DNA from: Bacillus sp. FJAT-27264
Lineage (GTDB): Bacteria; Bacillota; Bacilli; Paenibacillales; Paenibacillaceae
Direction: 5' to 3'
Length of the DNA: 42,032 bases
Assembly (NCBI RefSeq): GCF_001682855.1
Contig: NZ_MAQW01000034.1
Location: 309 to 42,340 of the forward strand
Below are positions 8,216 through 16,157 of this stretch, one piece after another. Position 1 is the first letter of the stretch; each line of letters opens with the position of its first letter. Below the pieces are notes generated by a model, which saw only the letters and a list, made by a program, of their open reading frames with translations, had not been told where the DNA came from and did not search any database. The translations under genes were made by a program, and so were the position numbers.

Positions 8216-9439
8216 ATGTCCGATCTGCGACAGGCAGATCAACTTGCATCGGCAGGTACCTCACAGCGAGGTCGGAACAGCCGGTTTTTCTTTTTGATCA
8301 TTGTTTATTTCTATTGGTTTTCTTCTTATATTTATGTTCCAGTGCTTTCACCTTATGTGGAGCATTTGGGTGCTTCCTACATGATGGTTGGCATGGTGCT
8401 TGGTGTGTACGGGCTGATGCAGATTTTGTTCCGTTTGCCAATGGGCATCGGTTCGGATTATATGAACCGCAGGCGGCCGTTCATTTATTTGGGACTTATT
8501 GCAACGGCCGCGAGTTGTTTTCTATTCATGTGGGGTGCAGCGCCTGGATGGGCACTTGCAGCACGGGCTGTGTCCGGTATTTCGGCATCGGCATGGGTGG
8601 TTTACACGGTGATGTTCACAGGATATTTTTCTAAGGACGAAGCTGGAAAAGCAATGGGTATGCTGCAGTTTACTACGGTGATCGCCCAGCTCTCAAGCAT
8701 GATGATCAGTGGATATATTGTCGATCACTGGGGCTGGGGTGCACCGTTCCTGATCGGCGGCGTTGTTGCTATCTTGGCCCTGTTATTGGCCCTCCGTCTG
8801 CCGGAGCAAAGGCTGGAACGAAGTGAGGGGGCTATGCAGGTCAAGGATTTGGCACTTGTCATCAAGGAGCCGCTACTGGTCAGGGTGTCCCTGTTATCGG
8901 CTTTGGCCCATTGTGTGCTGTTCATTACGATGTTTGGTTATACGTCAAATCAGGCGCTGAGCATCGGGGCGAGTAAAGAAAGTCTGGGCTGGCTGACACT
9001 GGCCTTCATGGTCCCGCATGCGTTTGCGACTCTCTATGGTTCTCGTATGTTCGGAAAGCTACTGGGTGACTGTGGGACATTGCTATTGGGTTTTGTCGGA
9101 ACGGCATTGTGCACTCTATCCATCCCATTCATGCCGACGCTTGCCGCACTATGCATCACTCAAGTGGGCAACGGGTTTATGCAGGGACTCATTTTCCCGC
9201 TGCTGCTAGGTAAGTCGGTCTCGGGCGTTGATCCGTCTAAACGGGCTACGGCTATGGGTTTTTACCAAGCGGTGTATGCTGCAGGGATGTCGGCTGGACC
9301 GTTCGTAGCTGGCTGGATGAGCTCGGCGTATGGTCTTGCGGGGGGATTTTGGCTAGGAGCAATTGCAGCTGCCTTGGCGGCGGTGTTGTCGCTGGTCTGG
9401 ATTGAGGGGAAAGTGCCCGCGAAGAAGGTTTTGCGCTGA
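8216..9439 (+). CDS. MFS transporter
   Basis: This 407-residue, twelve-helix major facilitator superfamily protein has a motif-A-like loop (LPMGIGSDYMNRRRP) after helix 2. A second run of small-residue helices (AVYAAGMSAGPFVAGW) lies in the C-terminal half. The start at 8216 is preferred, with GGAGCAGGTG upstream, over ATG at 8192. It lies 228 bp after the YfmO-like gene on the same strand; that gap holds no gene and only a weak CCGAAG/CTTCGG pairing at 8155-8189. It is not a close copy of its neighbour. Substrate unknown. Confidence 0.8.
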   Translation: MSDLRQADQLASAGTSQRGRNSRFFFLIIVYFYWFSSYIYVPVLSPYVEHLGASYMMVGMVLGVYGLMQILFRLPMGIGSDYMNRRRPFIYLGLIATAASCFLFMWGAAPGWALAARAVSGISASAWVVYTVMFTGYFSKDEAGKAMGMLQFTTVIAQLSSMMISGYIVDHWGWGAPFLIGGVVAILALLLALRLPEQRLERSEGAMQVKDLALVIKEPLLVRVSLLSALAHCVLFITMFGYTSNQALSIGASKESLGWLTLAFMVPHAFATLYGSRMFGKLLGDCGTLLLGFVGTALCTLSIPFMPTLAALCITQVGNGFMQGLIFPLLLGKSVSGVDPSKRATAMGFYQAVYAAGMSAGPFVAGWMSSAYGLAGGFWLGAIAAALAAVLSLVWIEGKVPAKKVLR

Positions 9440-9455
9440 GAGGGCCAGGCTGCCA

Positions 9456-9937
9456 GAATGTTAGAATGCAAGAGCTGAATGGCAGAGTAGAGGAGCAGGG
9501 ACGTAAGAATACCAGAATGTTCGGAACTCCAGAACTCCAGAATTCCAGAACTCCAGAATTCCAGAACTCCAGAAAATCGGAACGGTAGAAGCATGAGAAC
9601 TCAGAATGCTAGAACATGGAATGGTCGAAATATGAGACCTCGGAATGCTATAACATCGTAAGGGCCGAAACATGAGTACTCGGAAAGCTGGAACAGCGGG
9701 ACGGTAGAACACGGAAAGCGGGAAAATCGGAACAGTCGAAATATGAGAATACGGAATGCTGGAACATCGGGAAGGTCAGAATATAAGAACTCGAAATGCT
9801 AGAACAACGGAACGGTCGAAATATGAGAACACGGAACTCGGGACATCGGAATGGTCAGAAGATGAGATCTCCGAAAGTCTAGAACACCGGAACGGTCGAA
9901 ACATGAGAACAGGAAGCGTGGAACGTCAGAACGCTGG
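9456..9937 (+). repeat. GAA octamer array (8-bp period, 40-bp higher-order unit)
   Basis: Nearly every eighth base begins a GAA triplet (GAANNNNN units), about 57 to 60 in all. At 9533-9580 the units are almost uniform (GAACTCCA/GAATTCCA). From about 9593 a 40-bp higher-order unit emerges, anchored by ATGAG-type pentamers at 9593, 9632, 9672, 9743, 9783, 9823, 9862 and 9903. Frames on both strands are open over parts of the array because of the bias, but none has a ribosome binding site or recognisable protein. No function is known to me. Confidence 0.9.
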
Positions 9938-9946
9938 TGCGGATTA

Positions 9947-9975
9947 TTGGTTTTTTGTGAAAAGGGTAATATAAT
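9947..9975 (+). promoter_or_regulatory. Probable promoter of the DUF1294 gene
   Basis: TTGGTT (9947-9952), a 17-bp spacer and TATAAT (9970-9975) sit directly after the GAA array and about 40 bp before the next start codon. Confidence 0.55.
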
Positions 9976-10014
9976 AAGAAGTAGATAGGTTGCAAGGAGG
10001 AGGGGCCGGAAAGA

Positions 10015-10278
10015 ATGGTCAAATTGGTCATGGTGTGGTTTGTGGTGATTAATGTTATCGGGTACGTGGTCATGTCCGAGGACAAGAACAAAGCCCGTAA
10101 AAGGCGGGATCGGGTGCCGGAAAAGACCCTGTTTCTGCTGGCGGCCATGGGCGGAGCGCTAGGTGTGCTGATCGCAATGTACCGCAAGCGCCACAAGACG
10201 CGACATCTGTCCTTCAGGATCGGAATTCCGCTGCTGCTGCTTCTGAATGCCTTGCTCTACAGCTATTTTCTAAGATGA
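10015..10278 (+). CDS. DUF1294 small membrane protein (YsdA-like)
   Basis: This 87-residue protein has two or three hydrophobic segments (residues 1-20, 40-54 and 69-86) around a basic loop (KNKARKRRDRVPE, then YRKRHKTRH). That arrangement and the AMGGALGVLIAMY stretch fit the DUF1294 family, whose function is unknown. A strong AAGGAGG lies about 15 bases before the ATG, and a closer purine stretch (CGGAAAG) may help. An own promoter is visible at 9947. The next gene on the same strand encodes a universal stress protein. Confidence 0.75.
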   Translation: MVKLVMVWFVVINVIGYVVMSEDKNKARKRRDRVPEKTLFLLAAMGGALGVLIAMYRKRHKTRHLSFRIGIPLLLLLNALLYSYFLR

Positions 10279-10331
10279 TGGCATTATGAATCTCATGATT
10301 GCTATACAAAACAGAAAAAGAGGTGGCGTAC

Positions 10332-10766
10332 ATGTTATTCTCTAAAATTTTGCTCGCCTATGACGGTTCTAAGGCTTCCAATCAAGCATTGGAGCGCGCA
10401 ATTGAACTGGCCAAGGTCACACCAGGTTCATCCCTGCATGTCGTACACGCATTTGATTTCCCGCGCTTTTTCATCGGGGAAGCTCTCGCGCCTCTGCCGG
10501 CTTCGGTGAACAAGGAATATTATGATCTCGCAGTGCAGACGACCGAAGAAGTGAAGGGACGTCTTGAGGCGGAGGGACTGAATGCCCATGTAGAGCTGCT
10601 GCAGGGTTCACCTGCCGAGATCATTTTGAATTATGCCAAGGAGAACGGTGTGGATGTGATTGTTATCGGCAGTCGTGGACTTGGCGGGATACGTGAATTC
10701 GTTCTAGGAAGTGTCAGCCATAATGTCGTGCAGAGTGCGCGTATTCCAGTGCTGGTCGTCAAATAA
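10332..10766 (+). CDS. Universal stress protein, UspA family
   Basis: This 144-residue protein has a full UspA fold: N-terminal strand ILLAYDGSKAS, strand VIVIGSRG, and the ATP-binding signature GSRGLGGIREFVLGSVS near residues 121-137 (Gly-2x-Gly-9x-Gly-Ser). It therefore probably binds ATP, as MJ0577-type members do. The start at 10332 has AGAGGTGG upstream, while the upstream in-frame codon at 10299 does not. A terminator directly follows. Its precise stress role cannot be read from sequence. Confidence 0.9.
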   Translation: MLFSKILLAYDGSKASNQALERAIELAKVTPGSSLHVVHAFDFPRFFIGEALAPLPASVNKEYYDLAVQTTEEVKGRLEAEGLNAHVELLQGSPAEIILNYAKENGVDVIVIGSRGLGGIREFVLGSVSHNVVQSARIPVLVVK

Positions 10767-10776
10767 ATAGATTGCA

Positions 10777-10807
10777 GGGGAGGCCGCTAACGGCTTTCCC
10801 CTTTTTT
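10777..10807 (+). terminator. Intrinsic terminator after the usp gene
   Basis: GGGGAGGCCG pairs with CGGCTTTCCCC around a CTAA loop and is followed by six T residues. Confidence 0.85.
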
Positions 10808-10939
10808 GCGTAAAGCCTGTTCAGACCGTCATGGGCTCACAAACTTGAAGGTGGAGACTATCCATTCCTGTTAGCCTTTGTAAGAAAATAAATCTGTTTT
10901 GCAGAACTATAGCCCTTTATTACGAAAGGAAATATACTC

Positions 10940-10984
10940 AAAAGCGAACGTTTCAACTTTTGTATTTTACAATGTTCGTGTTTA
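10940..10984. promoter_or_regulatory. Paired PurBoxes (PurR operator)
   Basis: Two inverted CGAAC-containing boxes lie at about 10940-10952 (core 10945-10949) and 10971-10984 (core GTTCG, 10974-10978). Their centres are 29 bp apart. B. subtilis PurR binds two such inverted boxes at similar spacing upstream of the pur operon and is released by PRPP. The second box abuts the -35 element, as expected for repression. The purR gene is not in the window. Confidence 0.75.
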
Positions 10985-10986
10985 AG

Positions 10987-11016
10987 TTGACATGATGTGT
11001 AGGGCGTTGTTAAACT
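10987..11016 (+). promoter_or_regulatory. purE operon promoter
   Basis: A consensus -35 TTGACA (10987-10992) and a weaker -10 TAAACT (11011-11016) are separated by 18 bp. The predicted start of transcription, near 11023, is just before the riboswitch aptamer. Confidence 0.7.
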
Positions 11017-11030
11017 AAAGCTATGAACAG

Positions 11031-11097
11031 CTCGTATAAAGCCGGGGATATGGCCCGGAAGTTTCTACCCGGGAACCGTAAATTACCGGACTACGAG
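11031..11097 (+). ncRNA. Purine riboswitch, guanine type
   Basis: P1 is formed by CTCGTA (11031-11036) and TACGAG (11092-11097). P2 pairs CCGGG (11042-11046) with CCCGG (11054-11058) around GATATGG. The core GTTTCTACC and the loop CCGTAAAT match the xpt riboswitch. The residue equivalent to C74 in xpt is C at 11091 (GGACTAC), which selects guanine or hypoxanthine rather than adenine. With the terminator at 11228 it forms an OFF switch for the purine operon. Confidence 0.95.
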
Positions 11098-11227
11098 GAG
11101 ATGTGATGAAGGATAGCCGCAGCAGCACCGGGTCTGTATAACAGGCTGATGTTGTATGTGCTTTTCCCGCACCGGATGAAACGTCATTCAGGGATAGCGG
11201 GACCCGCCCTCATGTATTTCCTTGGCA

Positions 11228-11276
11228 GTCCGATCCTCCCGCAGCAAAATGCGTCTGGAAATCGGGCTTTTTTTTT
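11228..11276 (+). terminator. Riboswitch-controlled terminator
   Basis: An outer stem pairs GTCCGAT (11228-11234) with ATCGGGC (11261-11267), with a nested CGCA/TGCG hairpin inside. Nine T residues follow (11268-11276). It lies 130 bp after the aptamer and 59 bp before purE, as an expression platform should. Confidence 0.85.
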
Positions 11277-11334
11277 CGGAATTGTGGAAAACTATGTGTA
11301 TCCATCTTATCGTTACGGAAGGCAGGGTCAAATC

Positions 11335-11820
11335 ATGTCTGTGCAAGTCGGTGTTATCATGGGCAGTACATCGGATTGGGAAACGATGGAGCACGCCTGT
11401 GCAGTGCTTGACGAACTGGAAATATCCTATGAGAAAAAGGTAGTGTCCGCGCATCGTACGCCGGACCTAATGTTCCAATATGCAGAGGAAGCGGTGGGGC
11501 GTGGCCTCCGCGTCATTATTGCAGGCGCAGGCGGAGCAGCGCATCTGCCAGGAATGGTGGCAGCGAAAACGATACTGCCAGTCATTGGCGTGCCTGTGCA
11601 ATCCAAGGCGCTGAATGGCTTGGATTCGCTGCTCTCGATCGTGCAGATGCCAGGCGGTATTCCGGTGGCGACAGTAGCGATCGGCCGTGCCGGCGCCGTG
11701 AATGCGGGCCTTCTGGCCGCGCAAATCATCGGCGCGTTCGATCCTGTGGTACAGGATCGAGTACAGCTCCGGCGGGATGCCATTACCGCCGGAGTGCTGG
11801 AAAGCAGTGACAGTTTATGA
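11335..11820 (+). CDS. purE: N5-carboxyaminoimidazole ribonucleotide mutase
   Basis: This 161-residue class I PurE converts N5-CAIR to CAIR in purine synthesis and acts with PurK. It shows the N-terminal substrate-binding GSTSDWETM, then SAHRTP, and the glycine-rich AGAGGAAHLPGM and GVPVQSKALNGLDSL motifs of the family. The start at 11335 lies after the terminator; the open frame upstream to 11149 would place the terminator inside the gene. It is the first gene of the operon, and its stop overlaps the purK start (ATGA), which suggests translational coupling. Confidence 0.95.
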   Translation: MSVQVGVIMGSTSDWETMEHACAVLDELEISYEKKVVSAHRTPDLMFQYAEEAVGRGLRVIIAGAGGAAHLPGMVAAKTILPVIGVPVQSKALNGLDSLLSIVQMPGGIPVATVAIGRAGAVNAGLLAAQIIGAFDPVVQDRVQLRRDAITAGVLESSDSL

Positions 11821-13214
11821 GGCCGGAGGCACAGAAGCTGCCCGCTGCGGATGTGGCGGGCGGCGCGGGTTACGGCGGCGCCGCTCGTGGGCCGCTGGAT
11901 GCTACAGCGGCTGGTGGTTCTGGTTCGTTAACGGCCGGCGGAACGAACGGTGTAACGGGGACGTCTGGGGCGGCCGGTGGGGCTGGAACGGAGACGTCCG
12001 GATCGGCAGCGCCCCGGACACTGTTGCCAGGCGCGACTATCGGCGTGCTCGGCGGCGGCCAGCTTGGCCGCATGCTGGCGCTCGCCGGCAGCGCCATGGG
12101 CTACCGCTTCGTGGCGCTGGACCCTGCGCCGGATGCGCCCTGCGGGCAAGTGACGCCGCAGATTACAGCGGCGTACAACGACCGGGACGCGGCGCGCGAG
12201 CTGGCGCGCCGCTCCGATGTCATCACGTACGAGTTCGAGAACGTCGACGCAGGCGTAGCCGCGCTGCTGGCGGAGGAATCGTACGTGCCGCAGGGCAGTG
12301 CGCTGCTGTATACGACACAGCACCGCCTGCGTGAAAAAGCTGCGATCGAGGCTGCCGGCGTGCCGGTCGCCCCGTACCGCAAGGTGGGCAGCCTGGCCGA
12401 GCTTGAGGCCGCGGCTGCCGAGCTCGGTCTGCCCTGTGTGCTGAAGACAGCCACAGGGGGCTATGACGGCAAGGGACAAGCCGTCATCCGCGAGGCGGCA
12501 CAGCTCGAAGCGGCGTTCCGGCAGGTAGCGCCGGGAGCCGCAGTGGCTGGCACGCCCGCCGGTGAAGCGGGCGCATCAACCGCAACAGCCGTTCCGGAGC
12601 TGGTGCTGGAGAAATTCGTTGCTTTTCAATGCGAAATCTCCGTGGTTGCCGCTCGCAGCGCGTCTGGTGAGGTGAAGAGCTTCCCGCCTGCGGAGAATAT
12701 CCATGTGAATAACATTCTGCATCTCTCTATTGTGCCTGCACGGGTGCCGGAAGAGATTCAGCGCAGAGCCTGTGAGCTGGCAGAGAGACTGATCACCGGA
12801 TTGAACACTGTCGGCCTGCTGGCCGTGGAGATGTTCGTAACGGAGGCTGGTGAGTTGTTCGTCAATGAGCTGGCACCAAGGCCGCATAATTCTGGGCATT
12901 ATACCATGGATGCCTGTGCGACCTCGCAGTTTGAGCAGCATGTGCGGGCGATCACCAATCTGCCGCTGGGAGACACGACACTGTTAACCCCGGTGGTCAT
13001 GGTCAATGTGCTCGGGCAGCACTTGGAAGGTGCGGTAAATACGGTCAGCGCTTATGATGAAATAGCCAATAAGCTGGGGGTTATCCCCAAGCTTCATATA
13101 TATGGCAAGACAGAGAGCAAAAATGGTCGTAAAATGGGCCATATCAACCTGCTTTGCAAGGACACCGAAGATGGGCTGTCCTGGGTAGAGCAATCTAACC
13201 TTTGGAGGAACTGA
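11817..13214 (+). CDS. purK: N5-carboxyaminoimidazole ribonucleotide synthase, with N-terminal extension
   Basis: This ATP-grasp enzyme makes N5-CAIR from AIR, bicarbonate and ATP. The conserved protein begins only near residue 69 with LLPGATIGVLGGGQLGRM. Later it shows YEFENVD, the ATP-grasp LKTATGGYDGKGQ and, near the C-terminus, NELAPRPHNSGHYT. At 465 residues it is clearly longer than the usual ~380. The surplus is a 68-residue low-complexity Gly/Ala/Thr/Ser head and a small Ala/Gly-rich insert near 241-260. The DNA of the head is much more GC-rich than its surroundings. The ATG overlapping the purE stop is the best start; an in-frame TTG at 12024 has no ribosome binding site. Confidence 0.9.
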   Translation: MRPEAQKLPAADVAGGAGYGGAARGPLDATAAGGSGSLTAGGTNGVTGTSGAAGGAGTETSGSAAPRTLLPGATIGVLGGGQLGRMLALAGSAMGYRFVALDPAPDAPCGQVTPQITAAYNDRDAARELARRSDVITYEFENVDAGVAALLAEESYVPQGSALLYTTQHRLREKAAIEAAGVPVAPYRKVGSLAELEAAAAELGLPCVLKTATGGYDGKGQAVIREAAQLEAAFRQVAPGAAVAGTPAGEAGASTATAVPELVLEKFVAFQCEISVVAARSASGEVKSFPPAENIHVNNILHLSIVPARVPEEIQRRACELAERLITGLNTVGLLAVEMFVTEAGELFVNELAPRPHNSGHYTMDACATSQFEQHVRAITNLPLGDTTLLTPVVMVNVLGQHLEGAVNTVSAYDEIANKLGVIPKLHIYGKTESKNGRKMGHINLLCKDTEDGLSWVEQSNLWRN

Positions 13215-13220
13215 AAAGAT

Positions 13221-14516
13221 ATGATCGAACGTTACAGTAGACCGGAAATGCGGGCCATTTGGACCGAAGAGAATAAATTTGCCGCATGGCTGGAAGTAGA
13301 ATTGTGCGCGTGTGAAGCATGGGCCGAACTCGGCGTAATCCCACATGAAGATGCGGCTAAGCTGCGTAAGGATGCCAAATTCGATATCGACCGCATTAAT
13401 GAGATTGAGCTGGAAACTCGCCATGATGTGATCGCTTTTACCCGTGCTGTATCCGAGAGCCTTGGTGCGGAGCGTAAATGGGTGCATTACGGCCTGACTT
13501 CTACGGATGTCGTTGATACCGCGCTGGGATATCTGTTGCGCCAAGCGAACGAGATTTTGGAGAAGGACATTATTAACTTTATTGAGATTCTGAAAGACAA
13601 GGCGATTGCCTATAAAGATACCCCGATGATGGGCCGTACACATGGCGTTCATGCCGAGCCAACTACCTTTGGTCTCAAAATGGCGCTTTGGTACGAGGAA
13701 ATGAAACGGAACCTGGAGCGTTTCCGCCGTGCAGCTGATGGTGTGCAGTTCGGTAAAATCTCCGGTGCGGTTGGCACGTATGCCAACATCGACCCGTTTG
13801 TAGAAGAGTTCGTCTGTCGTAAGCTGGGCACTAGCCCGGCGCCAATCTCGACACAGACCCTGCAACGTGATCGTCATGCTGAGTACATGGCTGCACTGGC
13901 ATTGGTTGCGACTTCACTGGACAAGTTCGCTACTGAAATCCGCGCCTTGCAAAAGAGCGAAATCCGCGAGGTAGAAGAAGCTTTTGCCAAAGGACAAAAA
14001 GGTTCGTCTGCTATGCCGCACAAACGCAACCCAATCGGCTGCGAAAATATCTCCGGTCTGTCACGCGTGATCCGCGGCCATATGGTCACTGCTTACGAGA
14101 ACGTGCCGCTCTGGCATGAGCGTGATATCTCCCACTCTTCCGTGGAGCGGATCATCCTGCCGGATGCGACCATGTTGCTGAACTACATGCTGAACCGTTT
14201 CGGGAACATCGTGAAGAACCTGACCGTCTTCCCGGAAAACATGAAACGCAACATGAACCGCACCTTCGGCGTACCGTTCTCCGGCCGTATCCTGACGAAG
14301 CTGATCGACAAAGGGCTTAGCCGCGAGCAGGCGTACGACACTGTACAACCACGCGCGATGCAGGCTTGGGAAGAGCAGACGCAATTCCGCGATATCGTAG
14401 AAGCTACGCCTGAGATCACGAACGTGCTCAGCCCGGAAGAAATTGAAGATGCCTTCAACCCTTCGTGGCACCTGAAGCATGTGGACACCATTTTCCGCAA
14501 GCTGGAGCTTATCTAG
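13221..14516 (+). CDS. purB: Adenylosuccinate lyase
   Basis: This 431-residue lyase cleaves SAICAR to AICAR and adenylosuccinate to AMP, both with loss of fumarate. The family signature GSSAMPHKRNP is present at about residues 262-272. The active-site regions TSTDVVDTA and GRTHGVHAEPTTFG are intact. GGAGG lies 12 bases before the ATG. It follows purK by 6 bp. Its 3' side is unusual: the next gene, purC, begins only 453 bp later across a repeat-bearing spacer. Confidence 0.95.
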   Translation: MIERYSRPEMRAIWTEENKFAAWLEVELCACEAWAELGVIPHEDAAKLRKDAKFDIDRINEIELETRHDVIAFTRAVSESLGAERKWVHYGLTSTDVVDTALGYLLRQANEILEKDIINFIEILKDKAIAYKDTPMMGRTHGVHAEPTTFGLKMALWYEEMKRNLERFRRAADGVQFGKISGAVGTYANIDPFVEEFVCRKLGTSPAPISTQTLQRDRHAEYMAALALVATSLDKFATEIRALQKSEIREVEEAFAKGQKGSSAMPHKRNPIGCENISGLSRVIRGHMVTAYENVPLWHERDISHSSVERIILPDATMLLNYMLNRFGNIVKNLTVFPENMKRNMNRTFGVPFSGRILTKLIDKGLSREQAYDTVQPRAMQAWEEQTQFRDIVEATPEITNVLSPEEIEDAFNPSWHLKHVDTIFRKLELI

Positions 14517-14616
14517 TAGATAGAAAGTTACGTGGCTTCAACTACTAAGTAGCGGTGGAGCGGCCGCAGCGATTGTGAAGGACGTTAGTATTAGCGCGAT
14601 TTGCAATTAACGGCAA

Positions 14617-14787
14617 TATTGCACCTTATATCCTCTGTTTAGGGCTAAAAAGGGGATATAAGAGCATTTTTGTACCTTATTTTTAGGAATAAAGCCCCCT
14701 AGAGGAGAATTTGGAAGATTTAAGGTGCAAAAATGCCTTTAATCTGCAAATGCCCCGGGGTTGGCACCAATTAAGGTACAAAAATGC
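14617..14787. repeat. Inverted-repeat family in the purB-purC spacer
   Basis: GCATTTTTGTACCTTA (14664-14679) and its exact complement TAAGGTACAAAAATGC (14772-14787) flank a one-mismatch copy, TAAGGTGCAAAAATGC (14721-14736). A partial copy TTGCACCTTA lies at about 14620-14629. CTTATATCC (14625-14633) also pairs with GGATATAAG (14654-14662). The rest of the 453-bp spacer holds no gene. It resembles REP-type palindromic intergenic repeats. Confidence 0.75.
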
Positions 14788-14969
14788 CGCTATTTACGTG
14801 TCGAACCTGCTTTGATTGCCGATACGATATAGGCGTAAATGGTGAATACCGTAAACACCGCTCTCAAGAAGCAACGTAGCAGGAGCTACTGTTTTTGTAA
14901 ATATACTCTTTTCGCAAAATTACAGGCTTCGCAAAGTTATAGGATCATTCGTTCAAGGGAGGAAAGGTC

Positions 14970-15860
14970 ATGACATCACCGGCCATATCCACAGCCGTGG
15001 AACTCATTGATGCGCCGCTGCTCTATAAAGGGAAGGTTCGTGAGCTGTACGATTTAGGGGAAAACGTATTGATCGTCGTCACGGATCGCATCTCTGCGTT
15101 CGACTATGTGCTGGATCCGGCAGTGCCGGAGAAAGGCAATGTGCTTAACCGGCTGAGTGCTTTCTGGTTCGGCCAGACAAAGAGCTTGATCGAGAACCAC
15201 GTGGTGCATATTGATGTGGACCAGCTTGGCGGTATCGTCAAGGATCGGGAAGCTTTGCGCAACCGTGTTATGGTAGCCCGCAAGGCGGAACGTATCGACA
15301 TCGAATGCGTGGTTCGGGGCTGCATCACCGGCGGTGGCTGGAGACAGTACCAGGAGACTGGCAAGGTCAACGGCATCGAGCTTCCTGCAGGCCTGCGCAA
15401 GAATGCGCTGCTGGCGGAGCCGATTTTTACCCCGGCAGCTAAAAATGATGTCGGCCACGACGAGGACATTCCCTTCGAGAAGATGCAGGAACTGATCGGA
15501 GCGGAGCTGGCGCTGGAGTTGAAGGAGAAAAGCCTGAAGCTGTTCTCTTTTGCCAGAGAATATTGCGCCGAGCGGGGCATCATTCTCGCGGATTGCAAAT
15601 TCGAGTTCGGTCTGCTGGATGGCAAGGTGATTCTGATCGACGAGATTTTTACACCGGATGCTTCCCGCTTCTGGGCCAAGGACAATTACTTGCTTGATAT
15701 TGAGATTGACAGTATGGATAAGGAGCCGGTACGTTCGTACCTCGCTTCCTCTTCCTGGGACAAGAATAGCACGCCTGACCCGCTTCCAAGTGAAGTGGTA
15801 GAGGAAACCACCCGCCGTTATCTGGATATTTATCATCGTCTTACCGGCAAGTCTCTATAG
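14970..15860 (+). CDS. purC: SAICAR synthase, long form
   Basis: This 296-residue enzyme ligates aspartate to CAIR with ATP. Family motifs are LYKGKVRELYDLG near residue 18, the TDRISAFDYVL segment, the central ECVVRGCITGGGW and the later DCKFEFG and IDEIFTPDASRFW. At 296 residues it is of the longer type (as in yeast Ade1) rather than the ~240-residue PurC of B. subtilis. A strong GGGAGGAAAGG precedes the ATG. It restarts the operon after the repeat-bearing spacer. Confidence 0.95.
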   Translation: MTSPAISTAVELIDAPLLYKGKVRELYDLGENVLIVVTDRISAFDYVLDPAVPEKGNVLNRLSAFWFGQTKSLIENHVVHIDVDQLGGIVKDREALRNRVMVARKAERIDIECVVRGCITGGGWRQYQETGKVNGIELPAGLRKNALLAEPIFTPAAKNDVGHDEDIPFEKMQELIGAELALELKEKSLKLFSFAREYCAERGIILADCKFEFGLLDGKVILIDEIFTPDASRFWAKDNYLLDIEIDSMDKEPVRSYLASSSWDKNSTPDPLPSEVVEETTRRYLDIYHRLTGKSL

Positions 15861-15906
15861 ATGCTCTACGGTATGCCCACAAACTTTTAGGAGGAACTAC
15901 AAGCGT

Positions 15907-16152
15907 ATGTTAAAAGCAACGGTCTATGTCACCATTAAGAAAAGTGTGCTCGATCCCCAAGGGGTAGCAGTTCAGGGTGCGCTGCACTCAGTTGGCTTTC
16001 AGGAAGTAGAAAGTTTGCGTATCGGTAAATATATGGAGCTGACTTTGGATACAAATGACCGCGCTGAAGCGGAAGTACGCCTTAAAGATATGTGTGAAAA
16101 GCTGCTTGCCAACACGGTGATCGAGGATTACCGCTACGAATTGGAGGACTAA
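15907..16152 (+). CDS. purS: FGAM synthase subunit PurS
   Basis: This 81-residue protein is the small structural subunit that bridges PurL and PurQ in the three-part FGAM synthase of Gram-positive bacteria. It has the typical KKSVLDPQGVAVQ and LEVESLRIGKY-like pattern (residues 9-40). TTAGGAGG lies before the ATG. purQ starts five bases after its stop. Confidence 0.95.
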   Translation: MLKATVYVTIKKSVLDPQGVAVQGALHSVGFQEVESLRIGKYMELTLDTNDRAEAEVRLKDMCEKLLANTVIEDYRYELED

Positions 16153-16157
16153 AAGTC

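Noticed and set aside
9262..9974. ORFs on both strands through the GAA octamer array
   Set aside because: The frames are open through compositional bias; translations are monotonous (EFW/SSGIL or ERSKYENT types) with no start signals.
11702..12334. 210-codon plus-strand ORF overlapping purE and purK
   Set aside because: It is an out-of-frame shadow in very GC-rich DNA; purK in the other frame carries all conserved motifs from residue 69 onward.
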